Under the pieces are notes generated by a model. That model was not told the DNA's origin. It made no database searches and saw only the letters and a program-made list of their open reading frames with translations. Below, piece after piece: positions 23,368-35,478 of a stretch of DNA of 64,000 nucleotides (the first letter of the stretch is position 1; each line of letters begins with the position of its first letter). Source of the stretch: Elmis aenea (Eukaryota > Arthropoda > Insecta > Coleoptera > Elmidae); NCBI GenBank assembly GCA_947652605.1, contig OX393576.1:12798575-12862574 (forward strand). The letters run 5' to 3'. A program made the translations under genes and the position numbers.

Positions 23368-24000
23368 ATCATCAGTGTCCTTTAATTAAGAAGCTGTAAT
23401 CAGTTCATTAACTACAAGTTATGTAGCTACTCGTACAATGGTTTATAAGAAACAAATTATTTTAAGTCCTAGACACTAATAGTGCCAACCAAGGGAATTT
23501 CTGAGAACATCTCTACTAATGTTATAATTAAAGTTAATTTTCTTATGAAGCCGTGAATATAGCGCGTTGTTGCGCAAATGCCAAGGGCACATTTATTAAA
23601 AGGGAACAGTGTTTTGTTTTAATTGTTAATACATATAAAATACGAGTGGCAGAAGTAAGTTTATTTATGTATTAGATTCATAAAGCTAATTAACCACAGT
23701 GTTATTTCAAAAACAAAGCAATTGCTTTTATTTTTACGGCATCTCTTAAAACACAGTTTTGTTATTTTTTTCTGTAACTACATTTATTAGAAAGCGGTTC
23801 AGTAAATGCTAAATACACTCTGATTAAAAGACTGGTAACAATACTACCTAATTATAACATCATTGTTATAAAATCCGCTTTGTTTTTAAATTCATTGTTT
23901 TGGAGCTAATTAAGGAGTTGTTGCCATGGAGTATTTAATTATGTGACAATTGTGATTAAATTTCCTCTGTTTTTAAAAATAAGCACTATTCTTAATATTG
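23368..24000. other. AT-rich DNA, nothing recognised
   Basis: No repeat ends, coding signal or RNA gene were recognised. Confidence 0.3.
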
Positions 24001-24084
24001 AAATGCCAATTACGTACATTACTGCCAGATTTACATAACTAACACAAATCGTTACTGGTCTCGTTACCATGCGTATTTCCACGA

Positions 24085-24270
24085 GTGCGTAATTGCTTTG
24101 CAGCTCGTGTTTCGTAGCAGACTTTTTCTACGATCACATAATACATACGATTTTATCGGTTGATTGTCTAATAGTATGCACAATGTACGTACGCTTTTAA
24201 CTTTCAAGTTTGACCTTAGTCTACTTTGACATTTCTAGAAAGTTTGCTTTGTGCTACCGTGCGTAAAGAC
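24085..24270 (-). repeat. inverted copy of the 12.1-12.4 kb repeat
   Basis: CGAGTGCGTAATTGCTTTG, TTTTCTACGATCACATAATA and TGTGCTACCGTGCGTAA are the reverse complements of blocks at 12420-12122 in the same relative order, with one tandem unit instead of two. Confidence 0.65.
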
Positions 24271-25559
24271 GTAGAAAAAACAATAAACTATATCATTTAT
24301 TAAATTATCATAAATTGTTAAAAATGTTCAAATTAATGGCTTTGTTTTCCAAGCACTTTTGAACGTGTGGATTTAAAAAAATGTACAAATTTTAAAGACG
24401 GCGATTGATTTTATATGATTCCACAAAAAAATAATTAAGAAGTGTCAGGCCTGGAGACCAAGGTGCTCATTTTACAGGATCTAGCCCGATTGATATTTAA
24501 AATTAGATCTGGAAAAAGCAATACTGAGGCAAATTATTTAAATGACCAGACTTTTGGGACACCCTGTACTTATATAAACAAAAACATAGATATCACGTAA
24601 TAATTATTGTTTAATCTTAGATAATAATTTTGCTTGCCTTATTCTATGTTTTTCCCAATGTACGTTTCTTAAAAGTTTCACTGATTCGAACTACCTCGTC
24701 TGTTAAAATTCGTTTTTTTTTTTTGATAAATGCTTGCATTATTTTAGATTCATTTATTAATGCAAGCACTTAATTAAAAATCACTTTTTTAATGGATATC
24801 TTGCAGAAATGTCAGTTTTAAGCCACTTGGTATTTATTGTTAAAAAATACTGACAAAACAGTTCGATTAAAATTGAAACAAAAATAGTTAAATTAAACAC
24901 AGATATTTACATTTCGTAGTCAAGTTTGATTGTTAACACATAGCCCTACATTTTAGGAGAACCCACGAACATGCATTTGAATAAATATGTAGTATAAATA
25001 TAATTATGCATGAGGAATATGAAATTTTATGTCTTGCTACCAACTTCCGGAAGTCCACAGGGTGTCTTTAAGTTTTACCGCTGACGAGGTGTGGGAAGAA
25101 ACATGAATTTTTCAATGTTGCGGTTTTGTCAGATATATTTTTATCTCCATAACGTCTTCTTACCATTCAGATTGTAAAATTGTTTACGACAGATTTTACA
25201 AACAGGGCTATGGAATTTTACGTCTGTCGAATTGACATTCGTCTACAATAAAATGCATGTAACGGTTAACATACAGTAGGTAATTATTATGTCCGATATT
25301 TAAAGCACAAAAAATTAGTTTCATGAAACAAACACGTTAAGACGAAGTGTGTTTTGGTCCTGACATATAAGTATCTACTCTGAACATGTTAATTATAATT
25401 ATTAAGTTCGTAAATAATTTTTTTTTAAACATAGTTTTTAGCAAGTATATCAACATACCACCAGAATTTGCATACATTTTGTCTTGTATACAATGTGTAC
25501 AAAAAGTAACGTAACGAATCAATATCTCGTCTTGTGACAACTAAATTATACTTATTTGT
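24271..25559. other. AT-rich DNA with one repeat terminus
   Basis: GGGACACCCTGTA near 24550-24562 is a right end of the CAGGGTG repeats. Its left end is not identified. The remainder has no recognisable gene; the minus frame at 25337-25540 is chance-like. Confidence 0.3.
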
Positions 25560-25730
25560 GGCCATTTACTACATATTCTTAAATTATTTTTTACTATACA
25601 CAGTGCTTTGTTTTGCGCACCGAAACGTCACTTTGTTTGTTAAATAGAACACCCAGTATATTTTATAATATTTAGATGTAAAATTGAATTCTCTTTCACT
25701 AATATATGTTTTATGTATCTAAAATCAGTC
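25560..25730 (+). repeat. dispersed repeat (same family as 63297-63540)
   Basis: The order CATTTACTACATA, TTAAATTATTTTT, ACTATACACAGTG, TTTGCGCACCGA, AGAACACCC, ATTTAGATGTAAAATTGAAT recurs at 63384-63520 and, interrupted by another element, at 27640-28680. Similarity continues beyond the ACACCC motif, so that motif is internal here and not the element end. Confidence 0.65.
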
Positions 25731-26208
25731 ATTTTTGAGTTATTTAAGTTTTTATAAAAGTATTTACAGAAACGGTAGCCTAAAAATATAATGATATTTC
25801 ACAACTTGGCTATGTCAGAACTAATTCCTTTTATACTTTTTAGGACAATAGTTTCATAGTGATTTTTGACTTGCTACAATTTTAAAATAACAGACGGGGG
25901 TTCCTTATGCCCGGTCCATTTAGTTAAAATTCAAACACGAATAATTAGCTAATTAGATTTTTCTTCGTGATAAACCATTCTTTATTATCTGATACAGACG
26001 TCTCTAATACTTAAACTTATTAAAAATTATAAAAGCTAATTTTACTACCGTATTTATTATTCATCACAAAATTTAAGTAATAAAAACCGATTTAATAACT
26101 AATATCTTGATGTTCTATTATCCTAAGGCAGTAGGTACTTAACCGTACAGCAGACATTAAATAAACTTTGCTAAACTGGCACAATTTCCATACAAATGCA
26201 CTTTAAAT

Positions 26209-27398
26209 CAGGGACTGAGAACGGAACGAAAACGTTAAACGAAATTAACCGAATTTTTTTTAAGAACGAAAACGAAACCGAAAACGAAATTATTATTTTC
26301 CGTTCAAGAACGAAAACGAAATAAATATTTTCCAAAACAGGTTTTAACCGGTTTTGTCGCTGTTTCAATTTTATTTGTTAAACACAAACGCGAATTTACC
26401 TTCTGTGCTGGGGAGACTCCACGAGGCAGTAAAAAATCTCACTTGAAATAAGTGAGCTTCACTTTTCTCCATATATTTACGTAAATATGTATTAACAAGT
26501 TTATTGTTTATACTTGCAAGTTCGTGTAACACAATTAACGGTACAGATATTCTCTATTTCTAATTTGTTTTTTAGATCATCAATATAGAATATACACTTG
26601 ATTGGATATAATATTATTAATGTGTATATTTTATTTGGGTTTAGAGTTAATAAAAGTAAAATTTATTCTTACTTCGAAAAGGACTATGGTAAAAGAAGAT
26701 TTATTGGAAGATGTGTTGCTAGTAAGATTTAACGGAATGTGAAAAGGTATATTGTATGGTATGTACATTGTACAATGTACAAACTATAAAGTTAAAGTAT
26801 ATTTCAAGTTAATATAAGTTTTTTTTTAATATCTTTTTTATTTACAACATTTAGTAAATTATTCACTTGAATTCATTCTTTTGTCTTTTTAAATAATTAA
26901 AGCAGGATCTTATTTAATTTAAACGCATAGATTTTTAGTACTAAAACAAATTTAAAACAGCACTTGCTATATTTTCATATTTTTAGATAAAGATCGTGTG
27001 TCTAATTCAAACTAATCACGTTGTGTTTTTGCACCTTACGGGTGTTAAACTTAATAAAATGGTTAAATGTTAATATGTTTAACGATTTGGTAAATTAAAT
27101 ATGGCGATGGTTCGCCAGTCTAAAATATACTGTCCGTGAACCTCAAACCCCACCGTCATCGTTTATATTTTAGTTGAGACGCAAATATTGTTATTGTATT
27201 TATAGAGGGTTGTGGTGAATAGAAAAAAAAATGATTTTTTGACAACAAAATATTGTAAAACCGGTTTTAACCGTTATTATTTCGGTTCACGAAAACGAAA
27301 AAAGAATGTTTTCGGTTAGAACGAAAAGAACGAAAACGATATATTTCGTTTTCGTTCCGAACAGAAACGAACGGATTTTTTTTCGTTTTTAGTCCCTG
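26209..27398. mobile_element. non-autonomous hAT-type element, ACGAAAACGAA family, copy 2
   Basis: Starts CAGGGACTGAGAACGGAACG and ends TTTTTAGTCCCTG, flanked by a perfect 8-bp duplication CTTTAAAT (26201-26208 and 27399-27406). Both subterminal regions hold many copies of GAACGAAAACGAA on both strands. An internal stretch at 26400-26480 is the reverse complement of 1417-1500 in the copy at 616-1642. It has no transposase; the 65-codon minus frame at 26171-26368 is incidental. Confidence 0.9.
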
Positions 27399-27697
27399 CT
27401 TTAAATGCTATTATCCTTTGTAGGAAACTCATACATCAAATAGTTTAGAATTTTGTTAGAATATTCAAACAAATGTGGGCACTACAAAGGATGTATTTTG
27501 CAGAAATTATTTATATTTGTATTAAATAACTAAAATTCTATTATTTTCATAAATTTTACACACAGGGTGACCACCTAGTGCGTATGTTTTCATATCTACT
27601 TTATTATTTAAAATTAAAAAAAAAAATTACGACAAAATTTGTTGAAGATAAAGAGTTACATAACCCAAAATTATTTTTAACTATACCTACTTACAAA

Positions 27698-28591
27698 GGA
27701 GGGTCACGATATGTTGTCGCTATAATCTGATGGCATCAAGAACATCAAAACTAAATGTTTTGCAGAGTTATACGTGCCACTGGCAATTTCCTTTGGAAAA
27801 ATAGGGAAAAAACTGAAAGTTGAACAATAAAAGTAATATTTGCGATCGCGTTGGCCATGAAACCGTCAAAGATTAAATCGAAATTCTTCTATTTACCAAT
27901 ACGCGCATCCTTTGCAAGTAAAATGGTGCAAAGTTTTTGAAAAACTCTTAAACGGTTCCGGAGAAAAACGCGAAAAACGAGGCCCTTGTAAAAACGGTTT
28001 CCGTTATCTTAAACGCCTATGCAAGTCGCATAGATTTAGTTATACAACTTTTCAAATCATAGCGCTTTTGAATGGGTTTCGTTTTTGACGTTTTTACCCG
28101 GAACCGTTTAAGATTATTTCAAAAGCTTTGTACCATTTTAATTGCAAAGGATGCGCGTATTGGTGAGTAGAAGAATTTCGATTTTATCTCTGACGGTTTC
28201 ATAGCCAACGCGATCGTAAAAATTACTTTTATTATTCAACTTTTCAGTTTTTCCCCTATTTTTTCGAAGGAAATTGCCAGCCAGTGGCACGTAAAAGGCG
28301 CGTCCCCATTATGCCGATATATGCCAACTGGCAATGCCAGTTGACACTGCCAAGAGTAATGTGGACGTGTTTGTTGGCCTGTGTCAGTTGGCAAAATTGT
28401 GCTAACTGGCATGCCAAGCCGAACCCGACGACTGTTGGTCCGAATCAAAGGAAGCAACTGGCTTTGCCAATTGGCATTGCCAGTTGGCATATATCGGCAT
28501 AATGGGGACGCGCCTTAACTCTGCAAAACATTTAGTTTTAATGTTCTTGATGCCTTGATCAGATTCTAGCGACAACATATCGTGACCTTCC
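27698..28591. mobile_element. fold-back element with GGAAGGTCACGATAT ends
   Basis: GGAGGGTCACGATATGTTG at the left pairs with the complement at the right (CATATCGTGACCTTCC). Further paired blocks are CATCAAGAACATCAAAACTA, AAATGTTTTGCAGAGTTA, GATCGCGTTGGC, AATACGCGCATCCTTTGCAA and AAACGGTTCCGG, so the arms run almost to the centre near 28040. The right arm is interrupted by a 222-bp hairpin (28295-28516). A second copy of this family is at 50058-50645. It has no coding capacity. Confidence 0.8.
28295..28516. mobile_element. 222-bp hairpin element inserted in the fold-back arm
   Basis: AAGGCGCGTCCCCATTATGC at the left and its complement at the right form a stem of about 50 bases, with further TTGGCATTGCCAGTTGGC-like repeats inside. 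Removing it restores the arm sequence: GGCACGTA joins TAACTCTGCAAAACATTT as in the left arm. This gives direct evidence that it is an insertion. TAA-like bases flank both sides. It is GC-rich for this locus; open frames on both strands (28284-28502 plus, 28236-28490 and 28402-28617 minus) arise from the palindrome. Confidence 0.82.
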
Positions 28592-28656
28592 CTGGTTAGT
28601 GTTTTGTTTTCGCGCACTAAAATGTAAAGTTTTTACTTTCAATAAACACCCCGTAT

Positions 28657-29559
28657 ATTTTTCAAATTTAAGATTCCAAATCAAAAGCTCTTTAAAAAAA
28701 GTTTAAGTTTTTTGTATTTAAATTCAATTGTTTTTGAGTGGGGTATTTTTTTTATTGACGGATATTAACAAAATATTAATATTTAACGATTTAAATATAA
28801 TCAGCGTCAAGTCTAATGGCGAGCGATGGGGGCGTGTTCGCGCAGCAGACGCTACAATATACACACAGTTTTAAAATTTAAACTAAATCTGTTCGCATGC
28901 AATGAAGAAAGCTTTGTAAAATAGTTTATCTGATATGTACACTGCGAAATAGATTAATTTGTTAAAAGCTTTTCAAACGAACGGTATAATATTACTTTAA
29001 TGTAAAGATTTGATTCACAAGAAAGATAGACATACATTCATGAAATAGGTACAAATCTACTTAACGAATGGAATGTGAGCTTTATAACCGTCACGGATTT
29101 CATGTGCTTTGTAAAATTTTCATTTATAAATCATGTGGAATAATTCAAAAATTTGTTCAGTAAATATATCTCTCTAGATACCTACTTTTTATTAATTTTT
29201 TTTTTGTGAACACAGTCCGTAAAGAGAATACATAAAATATTTACCTAATATTTGAAAATATAAAATTTATCTTTGAATTTCTTAATAATCTGAACTAAAG
29301 GTCAGTGGACGCTATGCTGTATAAAATCGCAATTTAATAATTTTTCAGTTTGCTTTTTTATAAAAAATACCTAATGCATAACACAGTAATTGATTTTTAA
29401 GCATATTTTAAACAAACCATACATTTCGTAGCAAAAAAAAAACACTCTTTGTGTAGGTGCTAGTATTCATTAATAAATTAATATACACATATATACCGAG
29501 TGTAAACAAAATACGGCTCACCAAATAAATTGTAAATACCCTACAATTTTATGTTATTA
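28657..29559. other. AT-rich DNA, nothing recognised
   Basis: No repeat ends, coding signal or RNA gene were recognised apart from the continuation of the 25.6-kb family repeat in the first 50 bases. Confidence 0.3.
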
Positions 29560-29847
29560 CTAGGCGATTTACCCGACGTTGCACGGGTGATTACAATTCT
29601 CTTTTATCAATCACAGACTACTCGCGCTCCGTGCTCGCTCCCGGCGGACGTTCTCAGGCGTTCAATTACAAACTACTCGCACTTGGCGGACGTTTCCGGC
29701 CGTTCCCGGCCATTTCCGGCCGTTCTTTATACGACGTTTGATCCATTAGGTCCTAAATAGTAACTGTGCAAAATTTGGTCCCGATCGGTCAACGGACCTA
29801 GGATTCTATAACGAACAAACAAACAAACACACAAACAAGCTCTTTTA
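29560..29847 (-). mobile_element. Helitron-like non-autonomous element
   Basis: On the minus strand the 3' end reads ACCCG-TGCAACGT-CGGGT, a short hairpin, then a few bases and CTAG followed by T. This is the canonical Helitron 3' structure (hairpin, CTRR, insertion before T). The opposite end on the same strand reads TATAAAAGAGCTTGTTTGTG followed by TTTG repeats, a common Helitron 5' pattern in insects. The expected 5' TC is not seen because a CAGGGTG repeat starts right there (29848). The interior is much richer in GC than its surroundings. A 69-codon plus frame is incidental. Confidence 0.6.
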
Positions 29848-30245
29848 TACAGGGTGTCCAGTTTAAAATGAAGTACATGGGTATCTCGGAAACCGTTAGA
29901 AATACAAAATTCGTTAAATGGAGAAAAAGTTGCGCAATTACATGCGTAACAATAATCCAGTTTTACATTTTCAATAATTCATCCTGTTACATAGTACCAC
30001 GATGAAAACAAAAAATGTACATTTTCTTAAAACCTCCATATTACCTTTATTTGAAAATATTTGTGCGCCAAATTTTCAGGATCGGAGAAGTAACTAACAG
30101 GGATTTTAAAAATGACATTAAAAATATTCTAGCCTACTATGTTTCGCGCGGTCATACCTAACTTTAGTTTTTTTTTATGGACGCCATATTGGATTTTTGC
30201 ATTTTTGAAATCTCCATAACAAATGCTTTTCAATCATGTAAGGCG
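29848..30245 (+). repeat. dispersed repeat shared with 63541-63934
   Basis: Starts TACAGGGTGTCCAGTTTAAA and matches 63541-63934 over about 390 bases in the same orientation with few differences (for example GGGTATCT-GGAAACCGTTAG, TGTTTCGCGCGGTCATACCT, ACGCCATATTGGATTTTTGC). The other copy is cut by a hAT end at its right. The true right end of this copy may be the GGGACACCCTGCA at 31130-31141, which would give an element of about 1.3 kb. Confidence 0.75.
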
Positions 30246-30934
30246 TCAGTATGTTTGGCATAGGGAAAATATATGAAAATGTTAAATTTTTCTTCTTAAA
30301 TAATTTTTTTGTTTTAATCATTAAATTAACTTTATTTGTATTGTCTCAAGGTATTTTTTTATGTTGAATGTAACTATTATTTTGGATTTTTTTAATCACT
30401 TTCCACTTCTGAGATATTACCCCAATTTCATTTTTTCTTACAGCCAAGTAAGCTTTGGCATAATTTACTGTGCTTTTTTTCTGTTTCTAATGAGACCTTA
30501 CTTGCCATATCTATTTTTATCAGTAATCCAGAAAATTTAAAAAAAATAGTATTTTGCCAATCACTTATTGAACTATCTATGAAAAAGAAATAATAAGCAA
30601 CTAATTAAATATCAAATGACAGTTTAATTTATTAGAATTTTATGGTATTGTTGTGTAATTCGATAGTCTTTATAATAATTTGTCATAGTTATGGCTACAT
30701 TAACAATAATGAAACATTTGACATGAAAACTGTATAGAAACAGATAATTCTTCATTGATTTGTTTTGGATTTATGGTTGGTTTTTTGAAGGAACAATATT
30801 CTTATAAATTTATTTCCAAATTTCTGTCCGTATGCGTATTTCCTTGTCTTCTATTAGAATAAAGCACTAAGTACATTCACTCAGATACACACTTTTTATG
30901 GCGAAGAATGTAGCATTTCAACAAATCAAATTTT

Positions 30935-31141
30935 TATAGTGAAAAGGTTTTGAGGGAAAAACAAATTCAACATTTTCATATTTTTTTGCTATTACTTTTA
31001 AAGTACGAGAAATTTTGTACTTTTAGAAATAGATTGTAGCTCCTCTCATACTTGGGAATAATTAATCTAAGTTAAGCAAACCTGTATCTCTTATAATAAG
31101 CAAGATCCCTATACAGGAAATGTTATCTGGGACACCCTGCA
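30935..31141 (+). repeat. dispersed repeat ending in CACCCTGCA
   Basis: Matches 13270-13470 in order and orientation (AAATTTTGTACTTTTAGAAA, CTCTCATACTTGGGAA, ACCTGTATCTCTTATAATAA, CAGGAAATGTTAT). Ends GGGACACCCTGCA, which may be the right terminus of the element starting at 29848. Confidence 0.6.
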
Positions 31142-32876
31142 TATTATCAATAGCCAGTCAAAATAATATTTAAAAAACAAAAAATTGCTTATCTTATTAA
31201 CTGTATTTTAAAAGTTTTCTTAACGGTTTCAGAATGTCAATATGGCGACCATAAATGAATGAAGCTGACTATTGGACCTCAAAAAGAGCTGACAGGGTAA
31301 GTTTTTACTTCAGATTTTTATAATGAACTTTAAAACACTTCTTTGCTAATTTAACCATACCTCTTTTTATCTCTAACGGTTTTCCATTTTAAATTTAAAA
31401 TTGAGTTTCTTGATAAAAAAACATCTTTAATAATTTGAGTGATTTATTTACTAAAATTTAATTATTTTAATTACGCTAAATTGCTACTGATGAAGACTAG
31501 AGAGTCTCAAAACAAGTTCAGTATTATACACAAGAATAATTGATTTTTAATTATACTTAATGGTAATTATGAAAAAAAGTTTAACATTTCTGACTTGATG
31601 TAGAGATAACAACGTTCCACCAAGATGTTGAATAAATAAATATTTTCTAAATAAATTTCAACATTTAATTAATTTGGCAAATGAGTATGCTACTAAAAAA
31701 GAGACGAGAGTCTAGATTTGGATGTAGCATTTTTGCAAGAATTTTTTTTTAAATAAAAAAACGTCTTTAATTGAATTTATTTATGATTAAAATTATAGTT
31801 CATCTGATTTTTCAGTATATTTCAGACACTTTGTTTAATATTTACTTTTTTAGTTTACTAAGTCTGTAAAAACACACTTCTTTGCTAATATATCCATATT
31901 TTATCTCTAACGGTTAGTCATAGTCTCATGTTTATTTATGGTTAACCATACATCTTGTCCTGAATAATGTTAAAAGGTAACTGAAATTTAAAATACTAGC
32001 CAAACGTTGCATACGAAAGTGTATTTTTCAGATTAGTTGTGAATAGAGCAAATCACTTTAAACAATAGCTAAAGTAAATCAAACAAATTAGCTCACGAGA
32101 TTTAGTACATACAATAAATGCGTTAATTTAATGAAAACAAACATTAGGGTTAAAGGGGTTTTAGCAAAACATGCACCCTCGTTTGATAGCTCCCTGCATA
32201 CCTAATTATATTGAGAGTTACATGTCTTTGCTCTTATATGATTTAGTTCCATCCGCGGAAAAGTAATTTCCAAAGCTATTTATATTACTACGTCTTTCTA
32301 GCTTTTTGGCTTTAAACAAATAGACGCATCCAATTTATTTTATAGTATAAAGAGATAATAGTGCGGTTTTGCTGTATTTATTTTAAGCAGTTTAATCCAT
32401 TTCCGTGATACAAATAAGTTTAGGTAAAAATCATTAATCCCACTAGCAATGTCTAACTTCACTTATTTACTTTATATTTAAAAAGGAACACTTAAATACT
32501 TTAAACGTTTATTTAAATTTAATGCAACTGTAAACATAAATTTTAAGCACGTAATTTAAGTTGTGCTTCTTGTTCTTGTAAGTGCTTCTAAGTTGTGCCG
32601 TTCTGTTGCGAATCCTTGAAAACTACCAAAAGTATTGATTAAATACAAAATAGAAATTATTTGATATAAAATATGAACACATGAAAAGTTTTACCTATGG
32701 ACGAGGGTTAAAAAATTACATTGCCAGTAAAAATGAAAGCAAAATATACCTCATGAATAAAATTTCTACATACGCACTTTTGTAATAAAAAAAAGTAAAA
32801 TAATCTGTAAAAATTACGTTATAAATAAAAACAACGACATTTACAAACAAAATTTGTGCTTGTATGCGGCGAAAAA
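31142..32876. other. AT-rich DNA, nothing recognised
   Basis: No coding signal, repeat end or RNA gene was recognised in this interval. Confidence 0.3.
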
Positions 32877-32985
32877 ATGTGGCGCCGAAGATTTATGGCG
32901 GCGAAGAATTGTGGGCGAAAAATTGTGGGCGAAGAATTGTGGAGGCGAAAAATTGTGGGCGAAGAATTGTGGGCGAAGAATGTTC
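32877..32985 (+). repeat. imperfect 15-bp tandem repeat
   Basis: Six or so units of the type GCGAAGAATTGTGGG follow each other, with variants GGCGAAAAATTGTGG and a more diverged start (GCGCCGAAGATTTATGG). On the minus strand it forms part of a 133-codon frame (32819-33220) reading repeated NSSPTIF units; that frame shows no other protein feature and is probably open because the repeat lacks stops. Confidence 0.7.
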
Positions 32986-34570
32986 CGAACACGATTTCAG
33001 TGCCAATAATTAAAAAATAAGTTGTTATTGGCATCCTATGGGCCCCTCGGGCACTGATCACTTCATTAAAATTTGAAAGGGTTGCAGGTGCAGCCCTGCA
33101 GCTCCTATGGACGAGCCGTTCCTGCATTGTATGTTTTTGGAACAATAAAAAGTAGTAAACTGCTTTAGAACGATACAAATGAATTATTTTAAACTCGTGG
33201 TTGTTACAAGGTACAAACACTTCAACAGTTAATCAAGCCAAACGTTTTTTCTTGTTTTAACTAACCGCCAATTAGTTTACATCATTATAACTTGTATATA
33301 AAGAGTTTTTTAATTAATACTTCATAACCTTAATATCTCGAGAAACAAAAAAGATAAAGAAAAGGTTCAGCTACCGTATCAAATTGTAAATGAAAAACCA
33401 CCGTTTGGTATTGTTATATCACCTTCTCCAATATTTAACAGACTGCAGCTAATGCGGTGTATAAATATTTGACTAATTAGATTTATTGATTTGTAAAAAC
33501 ATTACGACAGAACTGAAAAATTGTTAGACTACAATAAAAGTTTGTTAAATTAATTACAAAGTATGTAAACTTAATATAAGCCATCAGCGATGTTTCGATG
33601 TGCCAAGTTGAAAAAACGGCGAATCAGGATATTATTAAACAACGGAAGGGATTCATCTTCATACGTCAAATATTTACTTTCATTTTTCATAAAAAGGAAG
33701 CTAACGATTTAATTAAAATTAAGCGAAGTGGTTTTGTTTTAAAGTATACTTAGAAGCCGCCAGAAATAAGGTCCGTGACAGTCGCTTGGTTTCAAAAAGC
33801 GCTATAATTTTTTTTGTTTCAATGTATTTTTTGTTTACACGTTTTAATTAAATTCTAGTCTATAACACCAATTTTAATGATCTTTGTGTCATTTTTTATG
33901 CTTTTTTACTGTTTTTTTTTTGCGTAAAAAAAGTTTCCATATAACAAGCGTTTTTTCGCAATAAGAAAAAGCTGAACGTCGGTGCAACTTCATGCCGGTC
34001 TGAATGTAATTTTTGCCTTTTGGTGATTCAATTTTTTCCCCTCGTGTAACAAGCTACATCAAAATAAATTGACTTTCTCATTCAATAAGCTTTATAATCG
34101 TGAATATGTATCGTATAATCTAATTTTGTATGAATTAATAATGCAGAAAAAGGAAATATGATATAGAAGCACCTTTTTTTAACCTAATGTGTTTTCGAAC
34201 TAAAGCATAATTATATTATTGTTTTATTGAAACGAATTTAGTGTTTAAAATAACAGTTCGGATCATGATTTTATCACATGTAGCCCGTAGTTTACAAAAT
34301 TATAGATATACAAGCCTTATATTATTTATAACGGAGAACATAATTTATGAATGTTTGTATCAAATCATATCAGCGTTTAATTTATATTTGGTCGTAAATA
34401 ACGGCATACATAGGCGTTATATAAAATGTTTATTAGATAAATATTGATTTTCATAATCTGCATAACAATACAAATGTACCTGATAAAAAAATTAATAAAA
34501 CTACTATGACAATTGTTTAAATTTCAAAAAGAGTTTAAATATGCTTAAATAGTTTAATTTAAAGTCTATG
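32986..34570. other. AT-rich DNA, nothing recognised
   Basis: A GC-richer patch at about 33030-33130 lies within the 133-codon minus frame but resembles no family I know. The rest is low-complexity AT-rich sequence. No RNA gene was recognised. Confidence 0.3.
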
Positions 34571-34574
34571 TAGA

Positions 34575-35478
34575 ATATCCAGGATGTTTATTAAATATTG
34601 CGAAAAAATTTGGGAGGTGATTCCTTATCGAATATTAAGGGGGGTCTTTCATATAAAATTGTTTCCTTAGACGTCTTCTTTCGGAATTACACTCCTCTAA
34701 AGGGGAGCGGTAAAATTAGGTTTTATTTTAATTCTCAAATTTGGATGAATGTAGGAAAATGATATTTGGTAAATGTTTTATGCTTATTAAAAGGTTTCCC
34801 AAAGTAGAAATATTCATTTTTGTCTTCATAGTCAAAATGGAAAGTAATATGAAAAAATAACATAATAGACCATATTAGATTTTCGTTAACTATCATGGTA
34901 ACTGGGCTACCCCGTATAACATTTGAATTTGGTCCAAAATTGTAGTATATTTTTCTATAAACTTCAAAGAATACCAAAATACAGGGTGTTTCTTAAGTAT
35001 TGCAAAAAAATTCGGAAGGTGAGTCTTTTATATATAATTTCCCAATATCCCAAAAAAATTGTTTACTTATTTTATTTTTTACTCAAAAACTGTAGGTTTT
35101 ACGAGAAATACTAAAGAATTAAAAAAGTTTCTATATAAATTAATCTTTCAAAAAATATCTTCTTAATTGCAAAATTATTACCTATCAATAAATTCTGATT
35201 AAAAAAAACAACAGGGATTGCACTTTTCAGCCCCCTGTGAAGGTGGGAGATGATTAAAAATATTACTATGGGAAACCTTTTAATAGGTATAAGACATCTA
35301 CCAAATATCATTTTCCAACATTTATCCAAGTTTGAGGAAAAACAAACCTTATTTTACCACTCCTCTTTAACTCCGAAACGAGACGTCTAAGGAAAAAAAT
35401 GTATATGAAAACCCCCCTTAATTTTTGATAAGGAATCACCTCCCGAATTTTTGTGTAATACTTAAGAAACACCCTGTA
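34575..35478. mobile_element. compound fold-back, CAGGGTGTTTCTTAAG family, copy 1
   Basis: The right terminus reads CTTAAGAAACACCCTGTA and pairs with TACAGGGTGTTTCTTAAG at 34980, so 34980-35478 is bounded by inverted repeats of about 45 bases. The right arm (35244-35478) is also the diverged reverse complement of 34575-34800, including GGAGGTGATTCCTTATC, CTTAGACGTCT and AATGATATTTGGTA. The whole interval is thus two overlapping inverted arrangements. The second copy is at 58218-59017. Small frames within it (34735-34977, 35111-35329) are arm sequence. Confidence 0.75.

Larger units (their letters stand above)
27562..28656 (+). mobile_element. outer repeat of a three-level nest
   Basis: The left part begins ACAGGGTGACC and runs to ATTTTTAACTATAC at about 27686. 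It resumes at about 28597 with GTGTTTTGTTTTCGCGCAC and continues to AACACCCCGTATATTTT. Together these restore the arrangement seen uninterrupted at 63297-63490 and 25560-25680. The middle is occupied by the fold-back 27698-28591. Confidence 0.7.

Noticed and set aside
28236..28617. Overlapping open frames on both strands encoding Trp- and Gln-rich peptides
   Set aside because: They are the two strands of the 28295-28516 palindrome, so the similarity between them is structural.
32819..33220. 133-codon protein with NSSPTIF repeats
   Set aside because: The frame is kept open by a 15-bp tandem repeat lacking stops; the rest has no domain.
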